From Rhynchopus sp. YZ270_cl-10 (Eukaryota; Euglenozoa; Diplonemea; Diplonemida; Diplonemidae), in NCBI GenBank assembly GCA_964035575.1, contig OZ037837.1, forward strand, positions 62,001-126,000: a DNA stretch of 64,000 bases, in the 5' to 3' direction. The notes under the pieces are model-generated. The model saw nothing but the letters and a program-made list of their open reading frames with translations. It did no database searches and was not told the DNA's origin. The number at the start of each line of letters is the position of its first letter. Positions within the stretch are counted from its first letter, which is position 1. This document shows positions 51,180 through 60,222 of this stretch, in pieces. Made by a program: the position numbers and the translations under genes.

Positions 51180-52819
51180 GGGGGCAATTAACGTCTGACC
51201 AACCGCCAAGTGGGGCCCCTGGACGCCGTGTTCGCATGGTACTGAGTCAGCGTGGGCGGCCGCCTCTCCAATGATGGATTCGCTCGGGACCGGAGGAGGA
51301 ACAAGCCGATGTGGGGACCCTGGTTATTAACACAACATCACAGTCAATTTCGGGCAGATCACCAGCTTATGTAGGCTACGCAAACCCCTTCGAGGGGTTT
51401 CAAGGATCTGTTACCTGTGCGGTGACTGGGAGTGTGTTGATGCCGATGAGGGGATCCCAGGTACAAGAAGGAAGCGTTGCCGGTGTCTCTACTGGTGACG
51501 GAATATTGTTGCTGTTCCTGTGTTGTCGTTTGACCGCATGGGAACGTTTTGTTGCTTTGTTGGTGCGTACACTGTATGTGAAACAACTGTGGATCAGCAG
51601 GTACGTGCTCTTGTGTATTCAGTGTGGTGTGTTGTAGTTTTGTTCAGTTCAGTTCAGTTTTCATCTTTTTGCCGTAGTAGAATTCTTGTGTTATGTGTTT
51701 AACCTCAGGCTGTGTACACCGTAGTGAAACATCTGTGGATCTGCAGGTGCGTGCTCTGTCGTTAATTCAGTGTGGCATGTTGTAGTTTTTGGTCTGTTTT
51801 TACGTTTTTATACGTTAGTAGAAGAAGGGATCTGCGAACATTCATTCGCAGGTGGGTACAAGATTCAGCTACGGTGCAGAAGAAGTAGTAGGGCAGACCA
51901 ACGTCTGTGCTAGAAGGAAGAGGTTAAACTTTCAGGGTGTATGCACTGTACGTGAAACAACTGTGGATCTGCAGGTACATGCTCTGCTGTTTTTCCATTG
52001 TGTTTATTTTTGTTCTATTTTCACGTGCTTTGGTACGTTGATAGATGAAGGAGTTGTCGTCGTGGCGTCCAGCTACGGTGCAGAAGAGGCAGTAGGGCAG
52101 ACCAACTACCAACTGTAGGGTCTGTGCTACGCGGAAAGGCTGGTACTTGAGTTTGTTCACTGTTTGTTGTAACTCCTTCCCTGCCGGCACTCCCTTACTT
52201 GTAAGGAAGAAGTTACAACTTTCTCTGTACAAATCAGGGGGATTTTGTGTGGCCGTCTGCCATATTGTGTGGACATGTTAGCTGACGGTGCTGCTGTTTC
52301 TTTTACAGCAACACTGCTCTTGCTGTTGATTTTTCTTTTTCATTTTTACTTTTATTGTTTCGAAAAACGGAGGTTAATGTTTCCGGTTCGGGCCTGGACT
52401 CCGACCCCTACTTTTGCTGACGTGTACGAACGGTCGTGAACCGTCCCCACTCTCTTACGGTGCGGGCACCGCGGTAACGGTGGCTAGGAAGAAGGGAATC
52501 ACCCAGAACCACTAATCGCAGCCTGACAGGCACCGAACCTCGGGTGAGAATCCCCTCCTGTCAGCCCTGTTCGAAGTACCTATTTTGTTTGACCTTCTTG
52601 TCTTTTTGACTTTTTGACTTTTCTTTTATGCTATCGAACAGTGCACCCCCAGTAGTGTTGGCATGCATACCTGGGCTGGTCGGCTTGCCGATCTGTTCCA
52701 GGGACTGGGGTAAAGTGCCATTAAACGCAGCAGGTACCTGTGTTTTTTGGGGGTCTTTTGGTTGGGAAGGCCACAGAAAGAAGGCCCGGCCTGCCAGAGA
52801 CCGTTAAAACGGACTACCA
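51180..52819. mobile_element. Nested 1.64-kb insertion with 19-bp target duplication
   Basis: TCTCCGCCAGACAGTGCGT stands perfectly at 51161-51179 and 52820-52838, on either side of this block, and the RT reading would be continuous without it. No long ORF is present. Inside are three degenerate monomers (about 51567, 51714, 51940) containing GAAACAACTGTGGATCTGCA, two AGCTACGGTGCAGAAGA blocks, and a perfect 7-bp hairpin AAACCCCTTCGAGGGGTTT at 51382. The long duplication suggests a non-autonomous retroelement moved by LINE machinery; orientation and class are not settled. Confidence 0.75.
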
Positions 52820-53994
52820 TCTCCGCCAGACAGTGCGTCTTCCAGCTGCGTGCAGATGTCGAACAGGACGTTGTGAGCCCCGTGGCGAGGGCGGAAGCCG
52901 TGTTGGTCCTTGTGAATCCAGGTTTCTTGCCACTTCTGGATACTACGTACTCGTGCTGACGCCCAGAGTCTGTAGACGCTGCTCGTCACGGTGATCGGGC
53001 GGTGGTCCAGCGGGTCCTTTCCCTCTCCCTTTGGTATGAGAGTCACAAGCGCAGTGAGCAACGCTTCAGGCCACGTGCCGGATTCTTCGATCTCGTTGAA
53101 CGTTGTGGCAAACGCATTCAGCAGGACCACAGGAAGGCGCTTCAGCTCACCCATGCGCCACCCATCGACACCACATGCGCCAGACTTCTTCTTGCTCTGC
53201 AGAACGCGGTCCAGGTCCTCCCCAGTGAGAGGGAGCAAATCCATGTTGTGCTTCGCTACATGTTTCCCAAACACAGCATCAAAGTCGTCATACTCCGGTT
53301 CAGGGCACTCGCGGTACAGCTGGAATACCGATTTCCACTCTTCCTGGAGGATGGCATCCATCTCTTGTGCGTTGGCCGTCAGGGTCCCGTCTCTTCTAGC
53401 CACAGCCAGCAGATCGTCCGGCAGGGCACCCCTGCAGAAGGCCGTGAGCTTCTTCCGGTCCACGTCGAAGTTGTGCACCGCCTTCAGTTTCTGTTGACTT
53501 TCCCTGTAGACTCGATTGTCCCTACCCAGGTCACTCGCCAGTGTCGCAGAGGTAGTGTGGAGGTCCTCTGCTAGCGCCTGCTGCTCTGCTATGCCCAGGG
53601 GAAGGTCGTCCACAGACAGGTCACGCACGCGCAGTTCCTTGCATTTTCGGAGTGTAGATGCCCACAGGCAGTAAGTCTTGTGCTCCAGCACGGTGAACCC
53701 CCCATTCGCCAGTCTCTTTAGTTGAATCTGGAGCTCCAGAGACATATTCGCCAGGCGGGCCAGCTCCACCTGCCGAGGGGGTGCTGCACCTGTCGAGTAT
53801 TTCGTCGTCGGGGCTGCGATCGTTTTCTGCACCGGCTGCCTCACCTCACCACGGCCACGGTGGCCACGATTCGTAGGGATGCCATCGTCTCTCGCACACA
53901 GAAGTAGGTACTCCTCACTAGCCTGCGACACCGCATTCCACATGTCATGTACGTCCAGACGTGCTTCAGCTTCGCAGCCAGGAGAGCGGCGCAT
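52820..53994 (-). pseudogene. LINE reverse transcriptase, N-terminal part
   Basis: An N-terminal linker region, then KKKSGACGVDGWRMGELK, LVTLIPKGEGKDPLDHRPIT and DQHGFRPRHGAHNVLFD, the RT blocks 0 to 2. The open frame runs on 16 bases into the nested insertion side. In frame with the endonuclease but separated from it by one TGA at about 54019-54021. Confidence 0.85.
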
Positions 53995-54018
53995 TGTGCT
54001 GATCTCTGCACACTCGGG

Positions 54019-55017
54019 TCAGGCTTCACCATCGACAGATCCTTCGGCACAACAAATCGGTAGACTAGTTGTGTGAAGGCGGCAAGAGAGAGCTCCAGTG
54101 ACAGCGCTGTGCTGCGGTACTCCCACGTGGTGCGTCGTACACCTGGACAAAGCAGCGGCCGCCACCTCATTCAGCAGTACGTGGTCAATCCGCGTGCCTT
54201 CAGAGTCGCGTCGCATGAAGGTTGGAGGAGGGACACAACCGAGCCTTTGGGCCTGCACCACAGCAGCGTCAGTCCACCCAGACTTCACCGCTTCCCGCAG
54301 AATGTACGACGCAGAGGCAGAGGTGTTCAGGTCACCGCACACAACCACCGGCACGTCCTTCCCTAGAGCATTAGGCATGGTGTTGAGGACGCAGTGCAGA
54401 AGTTTCTCGCGATCCTTCTTCCTCCCTCCTTTAGAGCCTGAGTGAGCGTACACATTGAAGATATACAGGAACACGCCTCCCGCCCCCAGGGCCAGACGCG
54501 TGAGCTGTATCCTGTCTTGGTACAGGTTGATGTTGTTCAGCGTGTTGTCGTGGAATGCGCTCGTGGGTCTGCGCACTAGTGTGGCCACCCCGCCCCTCTC
54601 CTCAATGGTGGGGTGGCGTATACCTGCAAGCATGAATCCGGGCTGTGGTCTGCCCCATAATGGCTTCCAGACAGGCGGGAGGTCGGCTTCTATCCTGCGG
54701 GCACCTTCTTCCGTCAGCTTCACTTCCTGCAGGCAGAGCACTGTGCTGTTCAACGCAAGCGTGCAGGCAGCGTGGTTGGCGTAGGAGGTGACGTTGCAGG
54801 TGGTGACTGTGATGCAGCCTTCGCTTGTAGGTGGTACAGCAGACAAAGGTGGTCCTGTGCTGGCGGCAGCGGTGCGCTGTTTCTTCGCTGCTGGTGGGCC
54901 GGCTGTGCGGTTGTTGTGCGTACCGGTCTTGCAAGATGGCTTGGCTTTCTTGGGTCCGGGGTGTGGGTGAACGCTACCGGAGGTGACAAGTCGCTGCTGA
55001 TTCGTGGTTGACACGTC
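54019..55017 (-). pseudogene. LINE AP endonuclease with 2A-like N-terminus
   Basis: The first element-encoded residues lead to SGSVHPHPGP (54952-54981), a 2A-like peptide in which the canonical D and N are S and H. Endonuclease motifs follow: TTCNVTSY, LCLQEVKLTEEGA, FNVYAHSG, VVVCGDLNTSAS and GTRIDHVLLNE. The final SDH motif appears as PQHSAVTG, so one catalytic Asp is replaced. No ATG is found before the 2A-like motif within the element. Confidence 0.8.
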
Positions 55018-55625
55018 GAAGAAATTCAACCTAATACTATGGGTGCTATGCAATCAATAAACTGATAGCATAGGAGGAAGAAGAGAAAAATACGGGAGTG
55101 AGAGACCCGGGGATGGGCGACAGGGAGGGGAGGGGGAGAGGGAGAAACACCACGACTGTGGTGGATTTGAGCGAATCAAATAATGTGACATTTGTTGTAT
55201 TCTCTACTGTGTTGATGGGAAAGTTCACTACGGGCCAACAAGACCTGACTCCAAAGATACTCATTCCAACATCGCCAAATATTTCACTAGAGCACATAGC
55301 TCTAAAGAGAAGGTGGCTACCACAGGTGGAAGGCATTCATTGAGTTATAAGAACTAAAGCACGAAGTAAATATGCCTCTCGCGAACATGATGCCACATCA
55401 ACTTGAAAAAAGAATGTGGCTTTGCAATACAAATGTGCACGCTCCTTCAAAATGACTGTCATTCGTTAAAAGGGGGTGAACTGTGTCAAGACATATTCGC
55501 ACAAAATGATGGGACACTGCTATCTTGTGTACAACACAGGTGGGTTACAAGGGGTACTGGAAAAAACAAAACAAAAAGAATAAAAATAAATTTGTGGGTC
55601 AAAGGAATTGTGTGTTAGGAACAGC
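55018..55625 (+). repeat. 3' flank of LRR gene 2
   Basis: Near-identical to 59574-60222 downstream of gene 3 and largely to 43050-43330. Contains GACCCGGGGATGGGCGACAG and, near 55371, TATGCCTCTCGCGAACATGA. Likely 3' UTR and spacer. Confidence 0.8.
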
Positions 55626-57269
55626 CTAGAACGTCTCTACGACGTCGTCGAACTGGTATTTTCGGGCCGCCAGGTCGCGAAGGAGGTCCTTCAGTTTGTA
55701 GTTCTTTTCGCTGAGAAACATCTTTATTTTGGTCTTCGTGTTCATCACAAGTGGGTCGAGACGGCAGAACCGCACTACGCGTTCCACAGCTTTGCTGCAG
55801 CCGTTGAGGCGTATCCTCTTCAACGCTGTGCAGTTGTGAAGAAAGTAGAGGTCTACCCGAGTCACTTTGCAGAGTGGGGACAGGTCCACTTCCGTCAGGC
55901 TGCTGCAGTCGGAAAGAAAGTACACACCAATTCTCACAGTGCTCGTGAGAGACGACAAGTCCACAGCTGTTAGCTTGGCGCAGTTGGCAAGAAAGTTGCT
56001 ACCTATTATCGTGACCTTCTTCGGTAAGTCCAGTGTTGTTAAGCTGCTGCAGTTGGAGAGAAAGTTGCTGCCTATCTGCGACAGCTCGGTCAAGGGAGCC
56101 AAGTTCAGTGCTGTGATGCTTTCGCAGTTGTGAAGAAACGAGTCGCAGATGCGCATCACCTTCCTGAGTGGCGACAGGTCTAGTTCTGGCAAGCCTCTGC
56201 AGTTCGACAGAAAGTGCGTGCCTATTTGCGTGACCCTGCTCAGCCCGGACAGGTTTACTGTTCTCAAGCTTGCGCAGTTGTAAAGAAAATGATCGCCAAC
56301 CTGCTCAAGACTGCTCAACGGTGACAGGTCCAGCACTGTTATGTTATTGCAGTTGCTGAGAAAGTGGTTACCAAAGTGCGTAACGCTGACCAACTTGGAC
56401 AAGTCCACTGCTGACAAGCTGTTGCACTCGGAAAGAAAGTCATCACCTATCCGCACAACCCTGCTGAGTGGCGACAGGTCCAGCTTTGTCAGGCCGCTGC
56501 AGTGGTACAGAAAGTGATTCTCTATCTCCTCCACCAGTCTGAGTGGCGACAGGTCCAAAGTGGTTAAGCCCACACAACAGCTTAGAAAGTTACCAACCTT
56601 CGTGACTCTGCTGAAAGACGTCAAATCCAGCACTCTCAAGCATCCGCAGTTGTAGAGAAAGCAGTCCTGAATCACCGTGACGTTGCTTTGTGCTGGCAGG
56701 TCTAGTTGTGTCAGGCTTGTGCACTCAGCGAGAAAATTGCCGCCTATTTGTGTTATTTTGTTGAGCGACGAGAGGTCCAGTTGTGTTAAACTTCTGCAGT
56801 TGGTGAGAAAGCTGTGACCAATGCTGGTCAGATGTGGCGCAACACTGAGATCAAGCGTCGTTATCGTTGTGTCCTGTAAGAAGTCGTCTGGAACTGCAGG
56901 GGACACCTCGGCCTGCAGAAGCAAACACGCAATCTTTGGGTCTCTCTCGTGTTTCAGGGTGTACACTGACACAAAATATTCACCCAATTCCTCGTCTGAG
57001 GACACGTCACCATCCAGCACACCAAGTGCCTCGAGTTCTGCAAGCGCCTCGTGCTTCAGCGTCTTCGTGAGCAAGATTGTGTCACCAGCACTCAGTTCTG
57101 TGATGTCCTCTCCTTCGTCCTTCCCTCCGAAGCCCATGCGGAAGCTGTCCTCAGCCAACCCCACTGCAGACGCCACCTTCTGCCGCATCGTCACCACTGT
57201 GTCATCCACACCCACCTCAATCACGTACGAGCTATCATTGCAGCCTTTGTTGATGATGGTCACTTCCAT
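55626..57269 (-). CDS. Ubiquitin-like/LRR protein 2
   Basis: 547 residues. The ubiquitin-like domain (1-70) is identical in its core to that of protein 1. An acidic linker with DVSSDEELGEY follows, then about fourteen 25-residue FL..C..LT.LDL repeats to ~490, then a 55-residue basic helical tail (KTKIKMFLSEKNYKLKDLLRDL) ending DDVVETF. It has one LRR fewer than protein 1 (the RCTKLTTLDLPPL unit is absent), a sign of repeat loss or gain between copies. No signal peptide. The start is the ATG preceded by the conserved leader. Confidence 0.9.
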   Translation of the reverse strand: MEVTIINKGCNDSSYVIEVGVDDTVVTMRQKVASAVGLAEDSFRMGFGGKDEGEDITELSAGDTILLTKTLKHEALAELEALGVLDGDVSSDEELGEYFVSVYTLKHERDPKIACLLLQAEVSPAVPDDFLQDTTITTLDLSVAPHLTSIGHSFLTNCRSLTQLDLSSLNKITQIGGNFLAECTSLTQLDLPAQSNVTVIQDCFLYNCGCLRVLDLTSFSRVTKVGNFLSCCVGLTTLDLSPLRLVEEIENHFLYHCSGLTKLDLSPLSRVVRIGDDFLSECNSLSAVDLSKLVSVTHFGNHFLSNCNNITVLDLSPLSSLEQVGDHFLYNCASLRTVNLSGLSRVTQIGTHFLSNCRGLPELDLSPLRKVMRICDSFLHNCESITALNLAPLTELSQIGSNFLSNCSSLTTLDLPKKVTIIGSNFLANCAKLTAVDLSSLTSTVRIGVYFLSDCSSLTEVDLSPLCKVTRVDLYFLHNCTALKRIRLNGCSKAVERVVRFCRLDPLVMNTKTKIKMFLSEKNYKLKDLLRDLAARKYQFDDVVETF

Positions 57270-58156
57270 TTGTCTTCCTTTTTGTGTTGCTCTGTTATGG
57301 TGGGGTTGTGGGGTTGGGGCAACAACGTGTGGGCCACGTTCCCGACGGACACTGAGTCACTTTCACTCTTTCAAATATGTGTTGCTGCTGAACACAAGAC
57401 AGAAGTGCTGTGGACATCTTCTTCGTGGAGCTGCAGCACTCATAAGCGAGGATAACGCAAAGGAACACACAACTCTTAACGTGCACACTTTGTTCAAAAT
57501 GAAATACCCCCCCTTCTCACGTACGTGAGGCTTCTCTATTTATTCGTCACTTGTCTGCTGTTTGACGATCGCGTCCATCTATGTGGTGAACACTGGGACA
57601 TTAGGCACACGAATGTTTCAGACAACAAAAGAGACAGCAAAAACTAGAAAATGACAACCATTTACAACAAAATGCTTGAGAGACACGTTTCTCTTTGCTC
57701 TTGTTGCTCGAAGACAAAAAACGGGGAGGGGGAAAAAATACAGGTTGTTTGTTGTTCGCTTCCACAAAAAAGCTCACAAAATTGGCGTCATCAGGGCACA
57801 AATCTTTACAACGTGTGCACAGTGACAGGGTAAAGGGGGTCGCGGTCAACTATTACGGGTGAAAAACCATACCAAGAATTTTCCACAAAACCTTTACGGT
57901 GTACCATGCGAGCTTCACACCACACCAAAAATGGTTCGAATTGACAAAAGCATTTCTTATGATTGTTTTATTTTTCCTTCCTTCAAAACTTCACACACAA
58001 CGCTTTTTGGTTTTTGGAAGACACACAAGGTGCCAGGTTCTATGATAAGCACGGAACCACCCTGCACCTGTTTGTCATATATATTGTTTCCCGTGCAATA
58101 CATGGGGAAACGTTTCGCGTCGAAACTAGGGAGAGAAAGCTTTTTGATAAAAGTTA
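57270..58156. repeat. 5' flank of LRR gene 2 and spacer
   Basis: 57270-57660 matches the gene 1 flank. 57860-57960 matches 47510-47620, and 57964-58092 matches 12860-12968 and provides that locus's uninserted site. No gene seen. Confidence 0.7.
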
Positions 58157-58571
58157 CTGGGGGGGGGGCTAATACAAGAGGTACTGCTAATACAAGAGGT
58201 ATGCCTAATACAAGAGGTACTTTGAAATCGGGATTTTCGCGATTTTTTACCGGCTAATACAAGAGGTACTTTATTCTTTCCTTTATTTGACTTGATCACT
58301 TTTTTTTCAAAAAAATAAATCGATGGTGTCAAATGAAAGGTTTGCTCAAAATCTTTCAATTGCGGCCAGGTACGATCAAAAAGTTGAAAATTTTCCCGTG
58401 TTACTGGTTGGCGAGAGTAAAAATCCAGAAAAAAAATTAGCAAAAATCCAGAAAAAAAAAGCTAATACAAGAGGTACCTCTTGTATTAGACTTCCACCTA
58501 AAAAAATTTTTTTTAGTCGTAAATTCTTACGCCTAATAGAAGAGGTACCTCTTGTATTAGCCCCCCCCCAG
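58157..58571. mobile_element. MITE, 415 bp, TAATACAAGAGGTAC repeats, TA-flanked
   Basis: Ends CTGGGGGGGGGGCTAATACA and inverse. CTAATACAAGAGGTAC or its complement recurs at least seven times, twice as a full palindrome around GGTACC near 58480 and 58545. TA at 58155-58156 and 58572-58573. The paralogous site at 46205-46225 reads GATAAAAATTAATGAACACA with a single TA, which proves the bounds. Confidence 0.92.
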
Positions 58572-59577
58572 TAATGAAACACAAAAACCAAGCGCGTGTG
58601 GAAGAAAAAAGAAAAGAAAATATTTTTTCTGATTCAAAGTGGTGTTTACGTTTTGGGTACGGGGCGGAGAATAAAATCTGTTCGATAAAAGAAACGCAAG
58701 CTTTTTTGTTTTATCTTGTTCAAACGAATGATGTGATAATGTAGCATAAAATGGCGCCGAAGAAAAAATACGGGGGAGAGGGAGAAACACCACGACTGTG
58801 GTGATTATACTCAGAGAGTGGGGGTGAAATAATCCTCCCGTTGTGTCACCAAATCCCAAAACCCACCTTACTCCTTGTCGGGGTGGTTGGAACAGTGTTG
58901 TTAGAGACATGGAGAGGGTGAAGTGCAATAAAATGAGTGTCAGAATAGAACAAATCAAACAATGTGCGTTTGTTGTATTTTTGTGTTGAGGGACTGAAAA
59001 GACAAGGTTAGTTAATATGCACCTAGACCTCTCGTGAGTAGTCACCTTAATAAGTAGGTGGTGGTAAGTGTGCTTGTGTATCCTTCTATTGATCCTTCTT
59101 GCTTTGCATTGATGCATCCACACAGAAGATACGTCTTGTCTGTGAGGTATATGAAGCTGGTGTAGAGCACAGACATGGGATGGAGAGGGGCTGTCTAGGT
59201 GGGGAAATAGAAACTAACTTCCAGCTCTGAATAAAAAGAAAACAATGAAAAACAACTTTTTCGTTTATCGCTCTGCAAGCTTGTTGTGTTTTTTCGCTGA
59301 AGTGTGTGTTGTATGAGAGAGAAAAAATAATGAGTGAGAAAACACAAGCTGGCGGGGGCACGCACCTTCCGTCGTTTCTAATGTCAAGTACCTTGATTTA
59401 CAAAAAAAAAAAAAAAAAAAAACAGGGTGCCTCTTGTATTCGCCACCCATAAAACCCATAGTAACACAACTGTTCAAAAAAGCACGCTCGTGAATTGAAC
59501 GAATGATGCTTACCGCTTTGGCGGGTATGTTATATCAAAATGCCGCCAAAGAACGTGAAGTGGATAGTGCAAGAAGA
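58572..59577. repeat. Spacer between LRR genes 2 and 3
   Basis: Collinear with 46220-48949 but shorter: it lacks the 260-bp tandem repeats and the MITE at 47964. It contains the uninserted LINE target at 59571-59586. 59020-59050 has CCTAGACCTCTCGTGAGTAG, similar to the LINE 3' end. A poly-A run is at 59401. No gene seen. Confidence 0.75.
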
Positions 59578-60222
59578 AATTCAACATAATACTATGGGTG
59601 CTATGCAATCAATAAACTGATAGCATAGGAGGAAGAAGAGAAAAATACGGGAGTGAGAGACCCGGGGATGGGCGACAGGGAGGGGAGGGGGAGAGGGAGA
59701 AACACCACGACTGTGGTGGATTTGAGCGAATCAAATAATGTGACATTTGTTGTATTCTTTATTGTGTTGATGGGAAGGGAAGGGCATAGTATAAAGTACA
59801 TTATACTTCTGCTCTATTGACATTCACTACGTGCCAACAAGACCTGACTCCAAAGATACTCATTCCAACATCGCCAAATATTTCACTAGAGCCACATAGC
59901 TCTAAAGAGAAGGTGGCTACCACAGGTCATTGAGTTATAAGAACTAAAGCACAAAGTGATTATGCCTCTCGCGAACATGATGCCACATCAACCTGAAAAA
60001 AGAATGTGGCTTTGCAATACAAATGTGCACGCCCCTTCCTTCATAATGACTGTCATTCGCTAAAAGGGGGTGAACTGTGTCAAGACATATTCGCACAAAA
60101 TGATGGGACACTACTATATTGTGTACAACACAGTCGGGTTACAATGGGTACTGGAAAAAACTAAAAAGACAAAAAAAAATTTGTGGGTCAAAGGAATTGT
60201 GTGTTAGGAACAGCCTAGAACG
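59578..60222 (+). repeat. 3' flank of LRR gene 3
   Basis: Near-identical to 55018-55625; no gene. Confidence 0.8.

Larger units (their letters stand above)
48950..55017 (-). mobile_element. APE-type LINE, ~6.07 kb including a nested 1.64-kb insertion
   Basis: Bounds come from the uninserted paralogous spacer at 59560-59590: GTGCAAGAAGAAA ends at 48949 and GAAGAAATTCAAC resumes at 55018, giving a 7-bp target duplication GAAGAAA. Minus-strand order is 2A-like peptide, AP endonuclease, reverse transcriptase, C-terminal CCHC-type zinc region, then a 57-base 3' tail with a CTAAGC/GCTTAG stem. There is no RNase H that I can see and no poly-A tail. It lacks an ATG at its 5' end, so it may be slightly 5'-truncated. 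Coding damage: one in-frame TGA between endonuclease and RT, a frame change in the zinc region, and the nested insertion. Clade is uncertain; ingi/L1Tc-like is my best guess. Confidence 0.85.

Noticed and set aside
52380-52580. Possible structured RNA gene (GTTCGGGCC, GGTGCGGGCACCGCGG words)
   Set aside because: Short stems are possible, but no tRNA A/B boxes, T-loop or known snRNA motif is complete.
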